Numbered from the stretch's first letter, positions 15,130 to 25,026 are shown. The stretch is DNA of 64,000 nucleotides from DASRBN01 sp035294305 (GCA_035294305.1 DATGLD010000025.1:163877-227876), one strand, 5' to 3'. Program-made: numbers and translations. Notes: generated by a model not told the origin, from the letters alone.

Positions 15130-18100
15130 GAGTGTTTTCCCGTTAGACGCTGGTAGAGGCTTTGAATAGCCTGACCTGGTTGTACCCCCAGTTCCTTCTC
15201 CAGGATGGTTCGGCAAGATTGATATTGGCGCAACGCGGCCCCTCGCCTTCCGAGGCGCATATAGCAGCGCATGAGGCCGTAGTGAGCCTCTTCGAGGCAA
15301 TTGTCGAGGAGGAGCAGATGGTGCCAATGTTCGGCGCACTCAAGCCAGTCTTCGGCGTTCCAGGCACTCTGAGCAAGCTGGCGGCGCGCCTCGGCGTAGG
15401 CAGTGCGCAATTCATCACGCCGGCGAGTACACCAATCATTGTAGAAAGACCGCCCGTAATCACCGCGATAGAGCGAGACCATCTTGAGGAGAGCTTCTTT
15501 AGCGCATGCTTCATTTTTCATAGCGAGGGCCTGTTCTGCTTCGGCTCGATGTTGCTGAAAGGCCTGGACATCATACCAGACCTGCTCTCCATAGCAGGCA
15601 GGGAGATCAAGACTATAGCCGGTGGAACGAAAGACCACACAGGCTTCTCCCAGCAGTTTGCGAAGCTGATAGATGGTGTTGTGAAAGATCTGGGTAGTTT
15701 GTTCATCACATTCCCACCACAAGGTGGTGAGAATAGTCTCTTTGCTCACCGGGTAGTCAGAGTCAAGCAGGAAAAAGAATAGTTCCATAGCATGGGCCAT
15801 GCGCCACCGCTTAATGGGCTGGTCATCCAGCAACACGGTTGGTTCTCCAAAAGCGTAAATGGTCAGGCGGGGAGAACAGCGTTCCACCTGCACAGAACCA
15901 GCACGCGAGGAATCCTGCTGGTTTTGTATCTGCGGGGGGCCACTAATGCCTAACAGCGCACGCAAAGAGGCAAGCCGTGGATGAGTCTGGACGACAGGGA
16001 GCAGATCTGGCAACCACTGCAATTCGACCTCGACCAGGTGCCTGTAGGAATAGTGAACTGCCAGGAGAGACGTCACCTCTTCCAGCAGCAATACTGCTTG
16101 CTCCAGTTGGTCCTGCGCAACCTGACAGGCGGCCAGGCGAAGTTTCGCCTGGAAACGCTCACGTTTCAAATCTGTTATGTTCAATGCCGCTTCAATCTGA
16201 AGCAGATAGACAGCGGCTTCGGAATACTGCTGTTGTGAGAGAAGGATCAGACCATAGGTCAAGTCGCGCCAGACACGTTCATAGCCCACTGTGCCTGAGC
16301 TCCGGTCAGGCGTCTTCATTTGTTCAACGGTAAACAAAGCGCTAACGGGATCTCCCAAGAACAAATAACTGAGCGCCAGGGTCGAGAGAGCGGAGTTGAT
16401 GAGGCTCCGATTCCCGAATGTCCGTGCCAGGCTTAAACCATTTTGAGCGTATGCCAGCGCCTGAGCATACTTTCCTTGCTCCACATAGAGTGACCCCAGA
16501 TTCACCAACGCATAGGCTTCGCCGCGTTGCGCATATGGGGAAACGCTCGTCAGAGCGCGTACCTGAAAGAAAGCTGCTTCCGCCTCTGAGGTGAGGCCCT
16601 GGTCTTGAGCAATGAGGCCCTGGAGGATCAGACCGCTTATTTTCCCTGGAACATCCTGAATCTGTTCACAAGCATTCAGGACCATGGTCAGGTAATGTTG
16701 GGCCAGGGGAAAGTTTCCAGTTAAGTAGTAGGTGTTGGCCAGGGCGCTGTAGATCTCGATGGCTTGATGAAGCGGAGGATGGTTCGCCCAGATATGGAGC
16801 GCCTGTTGCAGATGGGTAATCCCAGCAGTGAAGTCCCCGAGGAGAGTGGCGCACATCCCCAAACGCATTTCCGCAGTTGCCTGTAATGCATAATCCTGCT
16901 TGGAGACATGCGACAAAATTTGCTGGCAAAGGACCTGAGATTGAAGATATTCTCCTAGCTGAAATAAGGCTTTGCTGCGAAGAATCTCGATCATTGCTTG
17001 AATCCCAGATATTTCGGCCTGATCTAAAGCAGGTGCCAGTGTCTCTGCTCTATCGATGAGGGGAAATGCAGAATCAGGCTGACCGCGCTCTAGAGCAATG
17101 GTTGCCTGCAGTAGGAGAAGACGAGGATGATCTTCTTGCACGGTCGAGGGGAGCGCGTGGAGCCAGCGCATCAAGGTCGCGCGCTGCCCTTGTTGGAGTA
17201 AGTGTTCAGCAGCGTTAAGAATAAGTGATACGGCCAGATCATACGCGCCAATTTTGAGCGCGTGATACATGGCCTGCTCATCATCGTGGCGAGCGCGCCA
17301 GAGTTCCGCCGCCCGGCGATGCAGGGCCTTAAAACGTTCTGGCTCCTGATCATGGAGTTGCTTGCTAAGCAGTTCACGAATCACGGGATGGCAAGTATAA
17401 ACAACGCCAGAAACGCTTTCATAAGAAGCGAGAAAGAGTCCCTGGTGTTCCAGACGAGCTAAGCGCTCTGCTGCATCGGTGATGTCGAGCAGGGTATTGC
17501 AGAAAGCAGGCTCAATCTGCTGCAAGATCGAGATGGCCTGGAGAAAGGTATACACCTTCTCATCTCGCTTGAGTACCTCATCGACCATATAGGTGAAAAG
17601 CATGTTTCGCTTGTACTCTGCCAAAGACTCTACCTGTAACGTGGAAGGAGGTTTATTACTGAGACTATCCTGTTTGAGCAACCGAACGCGCGCATCTCCG
17701 ATACGCGTTCCTAATAAAATCCCGGCGATCCAGCCATCGAAAGAGGTAGCTAAGTGCTTCGCCTCGTCTTCGGTTAGGGGAGGTAATCCTTGCAGGCTGG
17801 CCAGATCCGCAATATCCTGAGCAGAAAAACGCAAGGTGTGGCTATCCATGCCGCACATGGCATCATGAATGACCAACGGAGCAAAAGAAAGGTCAGGGAT
17901 GGCCCGGCTCTCAATGATGAGTGTTGCCTGGGATGGCAACTTCTCCAACAGATAGTTGGTTAGAGATGTCAGAGTTTCGCTCTCGTTGATCTCCTCATAA
18001 TTGCACAGCAGAAGAAAAAAGCGCTCAGAGACCTCAGTTGCGAGAGCGGAACAAAGCGCATCGAGCGCGGAGCGATAGATGTCCAATGAGGAGAACGTCT

Positions 18101-18455
18101 GCGCAGGGAACAGGGTACGAAACAAGGGATCAAGCGAGGCACCAAACTGGGGAAAAGTGTGGCGCAAACTCGCTAGAAGCGTGCGGAGAAATACCACCGG
18201 GTCGGTATCAATAGGTTCCAAAAAGTACCAGCAACTAGGCAGAGATGTGGAATAAACAAAATCGGCCAGTAAGACTGTCTTTCCATACCCGGCAGGCGCG
18301 CAGCACAGGACTAATTTATACCGGGCAGGTTTCCCATTTTGATGTGGCTCAGGGGCAATGGTCTCTTGCAGTTGTGTTACCAAAGCTTTGCGATGAAGCA
18401 TGACCGAAGGAAGAGTAGGACCCGCAATTTTCCTTGAAAAATTGGCGTCGTACAC
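15120..18455 (-). CDS. MalT-like STAND ATPase regulator with C-terminal BTAD
   Basis: 1111 residues. An N-terminal P-loop NTPase of the MalT/AfsR (STAND) type has Walker A APAGYGKT near residue 53 and LLLCNYEEIN as a Walker B candidate. A long TPR-like helical superhelix follows (about 380-830, with ANTYYLTGNFPLAQHYL and LGSLYVEQGKYAQALAYAQN). Unusually there is no LuxR helix-turn-helix: the protein ends in an OmpR-like winged helix (from about 865, LTIYAFGEPTVLLDDQPIKR) plus BTAD (to about 1105). It is the AfsR/SARP layout with domains in reverse order. It should act as a signal-gated, ATP-dependent activator of the adjacent genes, perhaps through the repeat that overlaps its own 3' end. Confidence 0.9.
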   Translation of the reverse strand: MYDANFSRKIAGPTLPSVMLHRKALVTQLQETIAPEPHQNGKPARYKLVLCCAPAGYGKTVLLADFVYSTSLPSCWYFLEPIDTDPVVFLRTLLASLRHTFPQFGASLDPLFRTLFPAQTFSSLDIYRSALDALCSALATEVSERFFLLLCNYEEINESETLTSLTNYLLEKLPSQATLIIESRAIPDLSFAPLVIHDAMCGMDSHTLRFSAQDIADLASLQGLPPLTEDEAKHLATSFDGWIAGILLGTRIGDARVRLLKQDSLSNKPPSTLQVESLAEYKRNMLFTYMVDEVLKRDEKVYTFLQAISILQQIEPAFCNTLLDITDAAERLARLEHQGLFLASYESVSGVVYTCHPVIRELLSKQLHDQEPERFKALHRRAAELWRARHDDEQAMYHALKIGAYDLAVSLILNAAEHLLQQGQRATLMRWLHALPSTVQEDHPRLLLLQATIALERGQPDSAFPLIDRAETLAPALDQAEISGIQAMIEILRSKALFQLGEYLQSQVLCQQILSHVSKQDYALQATAEMRLGMCATLLGDFTAGITHLQQALHIWANHPPLHQAIEIYSALANTYYLTGNFPLAQHYLTMVLNACEQIQDVPGKISGLILQGLIAQDQGLTSEAEAAFFQVRALTSVSPYAQRGEAYALVNLGSLYVEQGKYAQALAYAQNGLSLARTFGNRSLINSALSTLALSYLFLGDPVSALFTVEQMKTPDRSSGTVGYERVWRDLTYGLILLSQQQYSEAAVYLLQIEAALNITDLKRERFQAKLRLAACQVAQDQLEQAVLLLEEVTSLLAVHYSYRHLVEVELQWLPDLLPVVQTHPRLASLRALLGISGPPQIQNQQDSSRAGSVQVERCSPRLTIYAFGEPTVLLDDQPIKRWRMAHAMELFFFLLDSDYPVSKETILTTLWWECDEQTTQIFHNTIYQLRKLLGEACVVFRSTGYSLDLPACYGEQVWYDVQAFQQHRAEAEQALAMKNEACAKEALLKMVSLYRGDYGRSFYNDWCTRRRDELRTAYAEARRQLAQSAWNAEDWLECAEHWHHLLLLDNCLEEAHYGLMRCYMRLGRRGAALRQYQSCRTILEKELGVQPGQAIQSLYQRLTGKHSAE

Positions 18456-18906
18456 TGGTTTTCTCCTTACCGCTTACGATATGACGAGTGGCACCAGTCC
18501 GATCTCTGGGCTGAACCCCTGAGATTCTTAACAGAACCAGGCGGAGCAGAAAAGAAACTCGCTCAAAAAACCAGAAAGACGATTTTATTACTCTTTACTA
18601 TACCCTAAAGTCGCTCCGCTGTCTATAAGAAGACTGCAACGACTAATCTTGTTCCTCATTCCCGCCTGTGCTATAATCTGACAAGAAACCATACATACAG
18701 GGTATGCTTATCTTGCAAAAAAGAAATCATATACAGAACAAATTTCCGCTCCTCATCATCTTGCTTCAATGCGAAGCGCCTGCTGCGAAAGGATGGCGCT
18801 GACCAGGTGGTAAGGAACCAGGCAAGATGGATAGGTGCCGAGCTCCATAGTTTCAGGTTTAGCTCTATTCATGTGACGAGATGGATGCTCAGGAAAGGAT
18901 TTTTCG
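18456..18906. other. Divergent intergenic region
   Basis: A 451-base gap between the large regulator (minus) and the oxidoreductase (plus). A plausible plus-strand promoter lies inside it (see 18649-18677). No small gene or RNA was recognised. Confidence 0.5.
18649..18677 (+). promoter_or_regulatory. Sigma-70-type promoter for the oxidoreductase
   Basis: TTGTTC at 18649-18654, 17-base spacer, TATAAT at 18672-18677. The predicted transcript would have an untranslated leader of about 220 bases before the ATG at 18907. Confidence 0.5.
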
Positions 18907-20718
18907 ATGATTGATCCCGATAGTGAGTTGGAAGCACGATACCAGTCGATAGTGACGACACCCGATTGGTATCAGACGAATATTCCGTGCCAGGTCGGCT
19001 GTCCGGCACACACAGACGTATCTACCTATATCGGCCTGATCTCGCAGGCGCGCTTCGATGAGGCGTACCTGCTGAATCGAAAGTGTAATGTCGTGCCGGG
19101 CGTGCTTGGTCGCACATGCGCGCGTCCTTGCGAGCCGGTGTGTCGTCGCAACAAGATCGATGGGAAGCCGATAGCCATTTGCTGGCTCAAACGCGCCGCC
19201 GCCGACCACCGCGAATTCCGCCATCATGCTGAGCGGCCGCCGATTACTAAAGAGAAGAAGGTGGCGATTGTCGGCGCGGGTTCAGCAGGATTGGCCTGCG
19301 CGCGCGACCTGCGAGAAATGGGTTATCCCGTCACGATCTACGAGGCCGACCCCGTTGCAGGCGGCGTGATGGTGAACGGTATTCCGGTATGGCGTTTGCC
19401 GCGCTCGGTTACCTATGAAGAGTGCAGCGAATACATGGACGACCTGGGCGTAGAGATGCGCTACAATACGCGTGTTGGGCGCGATGTCATGCTCACCGAC
19501 CTGCTGAAACAGTATGACGCGGTCTACCTGGCAGCCGGCTGCTATATCTCCAATCCTCTGACCGGCCCGGATAACAAAGTCATTCCAGGCGCGAACCTGA
19601 AAGGCGTGGAGGATGGCATCAAGTTGCTGGCCAAGACCAATTTCGGCGAGCCCGCGTTTATCGGCAAAAAGGTCATCGTACTGGGCGGTGGCTTTACGGC
19701 TATGGACTGCTGCCGGACCTCGGTGCGCTTTGGTGCCGAAAAAGTTTACGTGTTGTATCGTCGTTCAAAAGAGGAAATGGGTTCCGACGAGTACGAGGTC
19801 GATGAAGCAGAGTTCGAACATGTCGAGTTCCAATACCTCGTCACGCAGCTCGAGGTGTTGAGCAACGATGGCATCCATGCCAGCGGCCTCAAATTGATCC
19901 GTAACAAGCTGGGTGATCCCGATGCCAGCGGGCGTCGCCGTCCAATACCCATTCCGGGCACCGAATTTGTAATTGAGGCCGATACGATTATCGCGGCCTT
20001 TGGTCAGTATAGTGACGCCTCCTGGATACAGGCCGACGAATTGAAGCTGGAGGTCAACAAACGCTCAGGCGTCCCCCTGGTGGATCGCGAGACCTGGATG
20101 ACCAGCTACCCCGGCCTTTTCGCGGGTGGCGACTATACGGAAGGCTCGCGCAACCTGATCTCTGCCATCGGTGATGGACGCGATGCGGCGATTGCCATCA
20201 ATCGCTACCTCGGTGGCCAAGACAAGCCTGCCGAACCCGCTGAAGAGATCGAACTGCCCGACTACCGGCGTGGCATGGTCGATGACTATGAGTCCATCCC
20301 GTTCCAGATGATGCCCTCTCTACCGCTCAAGGAGCGCTACAGCAACACACGCGAGACCGAAACAGGCTATACGCCCGCGCAGGCGGTGGAGCAGGCGCGA
20401 CGCTGCTTGCAATGCCAGTTGAATATCATGATTGATCCCTCAATCTGTATTCTCTGTTCAGGCTGCGTCGATATCTGCCCCTACGACTGCATCAGTATGG
20501 AGGGACTTTCCCGCGTGGTCAAAGGCGATCCAATGCACCTGGGAACGGAAAGCTGGCAAGGCGGCGCCGATATGATCATCGACGAGGAGAAGTGCATCCG
20601 CTGCGGACTGTGTATCGTGCGCTGCCCCACCGATGCCATTTCTATGGTGCAATTCGAGGTCGCCAGCCCTAATGATCGCTGGACCGTATCAAAGATACCG
20701 GTGCTGAATATTAAGTAA
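18907..20718 (+). CDS. GltD-like NADPH/FAD oxidoreductase with C-terminal 2x[4Fe-4S] ferredoxin domain
   Basis: 603-residue flavoprotein of the glutamate synthase small-subunit/NfnB-like family. The N-terminal cluster domain has CQVGCPAHTDV and CARPCEPVC; an FAD Rossmann motif VAIVGAGSAGLA is at about 117; an NAD(P)H motif VIVLGGGFTAMD is at about 258; and an AGGD.EG flavin motif follows. The C-terminus adds a bacterial ferredoxin fold with CILCSGCVDICPYDC and CIRCGLCIVRCPTDA, so it can pass electrons between NAD(P)H and low-potential carriers. No gltB large subunit is adjacent, which argues against simple glutamate synthesis. A role as electron donor, for example to ferredoxin-dependent enzymes, is possible. 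It faces away from the RiPP-like block and has its own promoter. Confidence 0.9.
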   Translation: MIDPDSELEARYQSIVTTPDWYQTNIPCQVGCPAHTDVSTYIGLISQARFDEAYLLNRKCNVVPGVLGRTCARPCEPVCRRNKIDGKPIAICWLKRAAADHREFRHHAERPPITKEKKVAIVGAGSAGLACARDLREMGYPVTIYEADPVAGGVMVNGIPVWRLPRSVTYEECSEYMDDLGVEMRYNTRVGRDVMLTDLLKQYDAVYLAAGCYISNPLTGPDNKVIPGANLKGVEDGIKLLAKTNFGEPAFIGKKVIVLGGGFTAMDCCRTSVRFGAEKVYVLYRRSKEEMGSDEYEVDEAEFEHVEFQYLVTQLEVLSNDGIHASGLKLIRNKLGDPDASGRRRPIPIPGTEFVIEADTIIAAFGQYSDASWIQADELKLEVNKRSGVPLVDRETWMTSYPGLFAGGDYTEGSRNLISAIGDGRDAAIAINRYLGGQDKPAEPAEEIELPDYRRGMVDDYESIPFQMMPSLPLKERYSNTRETETGYTPAQAVEQARRCLQCQLNIMIDPSICILCSGCVDICPYDCISMEGLSRVVKGDPMHLGTESWQGGADMIIDEEKCIRCGLCIVRCPTDAISMVQFEVASPNDRWTVSKIPVLNIK

Positions 20719-20777
20719 TAGACGAATAGAGCGGTATAAACACGAGTCATCCCGAATCTTGACTTATGAGCATCGAA

Positions 20778-20870
20778 AGGGCGACCGCAAGGGTACGCCA
20801 TTACCAGGATGACGTGGTAGTGGTAGGGTAGAGGCGTGTCATAGTAAGGGCGTACCCTTGCGGTCGCCCT
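20778..20870. repeat. Inverted-repeat element with 22-bp perfect arms
   Basis: Arm 20778-20799 (AGGGCGACCGCAAGGGTACG...) pairs perfectly with 20849-20870, enclosing 49 bases. Related arms occur at 40384-40526 and 62817-62838, so this is a dispersed palindromic family (REP/MITE-like). Lying after the oxidoreductase, it may also end transcription. The remainder of the 394-base gap holds the sedolisin promoter. Confidence 0.7.
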
Positions 20871-21013
20871 CCACTCCGCCTTTTTCGCCCTCTCCAACTT
20901 CACGTATCGAAATCTGGGATGACTTATGTTTATATGTGCAACTTCCATACCTGCTGGCACTTCCCGTTTTTTTACACAGAAGATCACAACCGGTAGATCA
21001 GTAGAATCAAGGG

Positions 21014-21043
21014 TTGACATTTGTCAATGTGTTCAGTTAAACT
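21014..21043 (+). promoter_or_regulatory. Promoter with overlapping palindrome for sedolisin 1
   Basis: TTGACA at 21014-21019, 18-base spacer, TAAACT at 21038-21043, about 70 bases before the ATG. The -35 box is half of a perfect palindrome TTGACATTTGTCAA (21014-21027), a possible repressor or activator site. Confidence 0.5.
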
Positions 21044-21112
21044 TGCCTGTGGGGGACAAGAAACGCTTGCATCTCCTGTTGTTTACTTCACCAAAAGGAG
21101 CATAGCCGACAC

Positions 21113-22291
21113 ATGCGAAAAATCACCTGGTCAGTACTCGTCCTGGCCACCCTGCTGAGCATCTTTGGTTCAGCAGCAGTCGCTTTCGCGCAAAGCCCAT
21201 CAGGGTCTAACCCTCTTGCGCACATTTTCGCACATCCTGATTTTATTTTGAAAAACCCACACGGCACCCAGGGGCCAAATGTCTCAGGCTTTTCACCGCA
21301 GCAGCTCAGTACAGCGTATGCAATCAGCAAGATCAGCAAGAAAGATGGTGGTAAGGGCGTTACCGTAGCCATCGACGATGCCTGTGGCAACTCTCATGTG
21401 CAAGCTGATCTGAATGCCTATGACAAGCAATTCGGGCTGAAAAACACAACGGTTAAAATCGTTCAACCTGAAGGAACCCCCTGTTCAGATCCCGGTGGCT
21501 GGGGCGTTGAGACGGACCTGGATGTCCAGATGGTGCATGCTTTTGCGCCAAAAGCCAAGATCGTGTTGGAAGAGGCGCGCAGCGCTTCCTTCAGCGACCT
21601 GCTCAACGCCGCTAAAGACGCTTATACCAAACAGGGCGCGACCATCGTTTCCATGAGCTTTGGGGGCAGCGAGTTCTCCGGCGAGACCGGCTCAAGCGCT
21701 GATGGCATCTTCTCCGCCGGCAATTCAATGGGGGTAAGCTTCACCGCCTCTTCCGGCGACAGTGGGTGCGGCGCCCAGTATCCTGCCGCCTCCCCATTCG
21801 TGACTTCTGTTGGTGGCACCAGCCTGTTTATCAATCAGGATGGCAGCTATAAGAGCGAGTCGGCATGGAATGGCAGCGGTGGTGGCACCAGCGCGTTCGA
21901 GAGCCGCCCATCCTACCAGAACGGTTTCAACAGCAATTCGAAGCGCGGCATTCCTGATGTCGCTATGGTTGCCGATCCCAATACCGGCGTTGCTATGTAC
22001 GACAGCGACCTCGGTGGCTTCATCGTCGTTGGTGGCACCAGCGTTGCTGCTCCTTTGTGGGCCGGCGTGCTGGCAAGAGTCAATCAGAAGCGCGCGCATA
22101 GCATGCAGAATGCTGACAACGAACTGTACAATGTGGCCAGCAATTCTAGCAAGTACGCAACCGACTATCATGACATTACAAGTGGTAGCTCCGGTGGCAT
22201 TTGCAGCGCCAAGAAGGGCTATGACTTTGTGACTGGTCTGGGTACAGAAGTCGGGAACGCGCTCGTCCCTGACCTGATCTCGGCTCCGTAA
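21113..22291 (+). CDS. Secreted sedolisin-type serine carboxyl peptidase (S53), copy 1
   Basis: 392-residue S53 peptidase. A signal peptide ends at about AFA-QS (residue 26). The catalytic set of the family is present: Glu133 and Asp137 in WGVETDLD, Asp216 in SSGDSG, Ser310 in GGTSVAAP. The C-terminal calcium site (DITSG...GYDFVTGLG) is kept. The long activating prosegment of classic sedolisins is absent; only about 30-60 residues precede the catalytic core, so maturation must differ. RBS AAAGGAG is upstream of ATG 21113. It should be an acid-active extracellular endopeptidase. The next gene is a paralogue with matching catalytic numbering, a tandem duplication. Confidence 0.93.
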   Translation: MRKITWSVLVLATLLSIFGSAAVAFAQSPSGSNPLAHIFAHPDFILKNPHGTQGPNVSGFSPQQLSTAYAISKISKKDGGKGVTVAIDDACGNSHVQADLNAYDKQFGLKNTTVKIVQPEGTPCSDPGGWGVETDLDVQMVHAFAPKAKIVLEEARSASFSDLLNAAKDAYTKQGATIVSMSFGGSEFSGETGSSADGIFSAGNSMGVSFTASSGDSGCGAQYPAASPFVTSVGGTSLFINQDGSYKSESAWNGSGGGTSAFESRPSYQNGFNSNSKRGIPDVAMVADPNTGVAMYDSDLGGFIVVGGTSVAAPLWAGVLARVNQKRAHSMQNADNELYNVASNSSKYATDYHDITSGSSGGICSAKKGYDFVTGLGTEVGNALVPDLISAP

Positions 22292-22418
22292 TAGCGCAGC
22301 GTCACAAGCGCTGTCATTGCTGAGGCAATGAACGTGAATAAAGATGGCCTACTGAGTGTTTCCAGAAACCAGGTGGGCCATCTTTCCCATTGCATTCAAC
22401 TTCAAAGGAGTAGCTAGC

Positions 22419-23588
22419 ATGATACGCAAGATCAGCGCGTTCGCTTTTATTTTGACCTTCCTGGTAGGCATCGTTGGTTCTGGAGCGGCCGCTTTCGCAC
22501 AGAGCACCTCGGAGGCCGATCAATTCGATAATGCTATCGCCTACCCAACCATTATCCTGCAGAATGCTCATGGCACGCGCGCGCCCGATGTCAACGGCTT
22601 TACTCCGCAGCAGTTCCGCAAGGCTTATGGAATCGACCAGTTAAGCCAGCAAGGGGCGGGCATCACCATCGCCATTGTCGACGCCTGCGGCAACCCGCAC
22701 GTCCAGTCTGATCTAGACCAATATGATCAGGCATTCGGCCTGCCTTCTACAACCGTGAAAGTGGTTTATCCACAGGGCAAAAAGGTTTGTTCAGCGCCAT
22801 CAAGCTGGGGATTGGAGACAGACCTGGATGTCGAAATGGCACACGCGGTGGCCCCTCAGGCCACGATTGTGCTGGAAGTTACCGTCAATCCGACTTTCAA
22901 GCGCCTTGACCAGGGGGCTCAGGATGCCTATGTCAACCAGGGCGCGGCCGACGTCTCAATGAGCTTTGGGGGCAAAGAGCGCCCCGGTGAAAAAGGCGCC
23001 CACGGCGACGCCATTTTCGCCGCCGGTAATGCCAAGGGGGTTACCTTCACCGCTTCGTCCGGTGACAGTGGTTGTGGAGTAAGTTACCCGGCCGCATCTC
23101 CTGATGTTGTAGCCGTGGGCGGCACTGTACTCACGATTAAGCAGGACGGTACCTATGTCAGTGAGACGACGTGGAGCAGCAGCGGTGGTGGATTGAGTAA
23201 GTTCGAGCATGTTCCGTCCTACCAGAACGGCTTCAACAATAATGCCAAACGCGGCGTGCCGGACGTGGCCATGGTCGCTACCGGTATGGCTATGTACGAT
23301 TCCGATTTTGGTGGCTTTGTCGAAGTTGCCGGCACCAGCATTGGCGCACCCATCTGGTCTGGAGTCCTGGCCGACGCCAATAGCGGGCGCCAGCACACCT
23401 TCATGAACGCTGACATCGAGCTGTACAGCGTGGCCAGCAACTCACAAAAATATGCCAGGGACTACCATGACATTACGACGGGTAGTTCTGGCGGCATTTG
23501 CAACGCGGGGCCCGGTTATGACTTCCCGACCGGCCTGGGGTCGCCTGTCTCTAACAATCTCGTCCCTGATTTGATCGCGGCTCCGTAA
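22419..23588 (+). CDS. Secreted sedolisin-type serine carboxyl peptidase (S53), copy 2
   Basis: 389 residues from ATG at 22419, which has AAAGGAG 8 bases upstream; an in-frame ATG at 22356 would put 21 extra residues before the signal peptide and has no RBS. Signal peptide ends at about AFA-QS (28). Catalytic Glu133 and Asp137 (GLETDLD), Asp216 (SSGDSG) and Ser307 (AGTSIGAP) align with copy 1. Colinear from end to end with copy 1, but a four-residue stretch near 289 is missing, and the sequences have clearly diverged, so the duplication is not recent. The 127-base gap lacks an obvious terminator, so both may be one transcript ended by the palindrome at 23601. Confidence 0.93.
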   Translation: MIRKISAFAFILTFLVGIVGSGAAAFAQSTSEADQFDNAIAYPTIILQNAHGTRAPDVNGFTPQQFRKAYGIDQLSQQGAGITIAIVDACGNPHVQSDLDQYDQAFGLPSTTVKVVYPQGKKVCSAPSSWGLETDLDVEMAHAVAPQATIVLEVTVNPTFKRLDQGAQDAYVNQGAADVSMSFGGKERPGEKGAHGDAIFAAGNAKGVTFTASSGDSGCGVSYPAASPDVVAVGGTVLTIKQDGTYVSETTWSSSGGGLSKFEHVPSYQNGFNNNAKRGVPDVAMVATGMAMYDSDFGGFVEVAGTSIGAPIWSGVLADANSGRQHTFMNADIELYSVASNSQKYARDYHDITTGSSGGICNAGPGYDFPTGLGSPVSNNLVPDLIAAP

Positions 23589-23600
23589 GTCACCCGCATA

Positions 23601-23660
23601 CATAAAAATTTTGAGCGGTTGACTCTTGCATGCAAGGGTCAACCGCTCAAAATTTTTATG
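23601..23660. terminator. Near-perfect 60-bp palindrome, bidirectional terminator
   Basis: Arms of 23 bp (23601-23623 and 23638-23660) pair perfectly; the centre also contains the palindrome CTTGCATGCAAG, so almost the whole 60 bases fold on themselves. The arms carry A5/T5 runs (AAAAATTTTGAGCGG), giving a T-run after the stem on both strands. It lies between two convergent genes and overlaps the stop codon of the minus-strand gene (23656-23658). Confidence 0.85.
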
Positions 23661-24513
23661 CCCGTAACTTCTCGCGCATAAACTCAAGCACCACGCGGTC
23701 GATACGCGCATCTTCGAACCAGCGTTCCTCGAGATTTTCACGCCCTACAAATTGGCGAAATGCGTCGCGCGTAGCACTGGTATAGGAGCCGTTGACACCG
23801 CCTTCATAGTCGCCACTGATGGTCAGCAGTTCTTGCAATTCGGCGGCTACCGCATCATCTATGGTTAGGATATCCTGTGGTTCCGGGGGAAACAAATACA
23901 ATTTATGCAATTGCAGAATGCGCTGCAGTTCCTCAATTGGCCGGGGATGATCATCAACTCGCAGGTCGATGAAGCGGTCATTGAAGCCACTATACCCGCC
24001 CTTTTCACGCACGACCAGCAACGCTGCCGATTGCTGCCCCCGGCTATCACCTCCGGCGGCCTGACCTGCGGCGAGCGCGGCCATCAACCGATCGCAGAGA
24101 CGCCCGTTCGTTTGCTCAAACGTGCGAGCCATAGCCAATATCGTTTCCTCTCCTACAAGGATATTGCCCTGGCAGGCATAATGCTCCCCTACATGCCCAC
24201 CGGCCCACGGAAAACATTCGTCGCCGGTAAAGGTAGCAGGTTCGCCATGTATGGCTACGATGCCTACCTGGCGATTGGCGCGTCCATCATCACCGGCCGT
24301 AAGGCGCGCGATGGTCTCTTGAGCGGACAAACCACGCGCCAGCAGCTCCAGGCCTGACGGCCCATAGGTTGTATTAGCCCAGGCCTGCGTGGCAATCGCG
24401 CCTACCCCCGCCTTTGCCCACGGGACAACCGCGCCAACAGCCAGAAATTTGGACTGAACGGCAATTCCTAATTCACCCGCGCCGGGGTCCCGCGCAACAA
24501 TGGAATAAGTCAT
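23656..24513 (-). CDS. DUF1028 family protein
   Basis: 285 residues from ATG at 24513 (GGAGG 9 bases upstream). The N-terminus TYSIVARDPGAGELGIAVQS, the AKAGVGAIATQAWAN block and the GYSGFNDRFIDLRVDDHPRP block mark the DUF1028 family, which has an Ntn-hydrolase-like fold; function is not established, though members often sit with peptidases. A C-terminal extension of about 80 residues (LTIDDAVAAELQELLTISGDY) resembles a small helical peptidoglycan-binding-like segment, weakly. Its stop codon is inside the 23601-23660 palindrome. It is convergent with the sedolisin pair. Confidence 0.85.
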   Translation of the reverse strand: MTYSIVARDPGAGELGIAVQSKFLAVGAVVPWAKAGVGAIATQAWANTTYGPSGLELLARGLSAQETIARLTAGDDGRANRQVGIVAIHGEPATFTGDECFPWAGGHVGEHYACQGNILVGEETILAMARTFEQTNGRLCDRLMAALAAGQAAGGDSRGQQSAALLVVREKGGYSGFNDRFIDLRVDDHPRPIEELQRILQLHKLYLFPPEPQDILTIDDAVAAELQELLTISGDYEGGVNGSYTSATRDAFRQFVGRENLEERWFEDARIDRVVLEFMREKLRA

Positions 24514-25026
24514 AGATAGATACCTCCAGATAGAATGCAGCACATCCCAGCATTGCTCTTTGGGAGTATTATAGCATGCGCACGCCATGACTTCGAGCAA
24601 GGGATTCTTCTCTACGCTCAGAATCCCTTGCCCGAAGCCATACAGCCATCCTGGTTTCAGTCAACTGGCCACTCCTGGAGAATCACCCGGCAATCCGGCA
24701 ATCCGGCGCAAAAACTTGACATTTCAGGGGATTTGCAGCAAAATTGAAAGAAGTCTTTTCCTATGAGCTTTGTCCTTATGAACATCCCTCATGGCATGAC
24801 TCCGTGAGAGGTTTTTGTTCTAACAGACGTATATCTTTCATAGTGAAGCGAGAGCACCACCGATCAGATATGCTGCTTTTATCGTCGTTTTGACCTGGCA
24901 CGAATGCTGCGCCTCGCCATAAAGTCAGGACAGTCGCCAGGGAAAAGAGGCGACACTGCTGAAGAGGTGGAAGCAGTGCTTTGTTCAATACATAAGCCGC
25001 ATACTCAGATCCTTTAAGGAGCAAGT
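24514..25026. other. Divergent intergenic region with a stem-loop
   Basis: 513 bases between the DUF1028 gene and the sigma factor gene. A stem-loop at 24591-24637 has an 11-bp stem (CAAGGGATTCT/AGAATCCCTTG) extended by 5 bp across a 2x2 internal loop. No coding frame with an RBS was seen, so it is a possible small RNA or leader structure. Confidence 0.45.
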
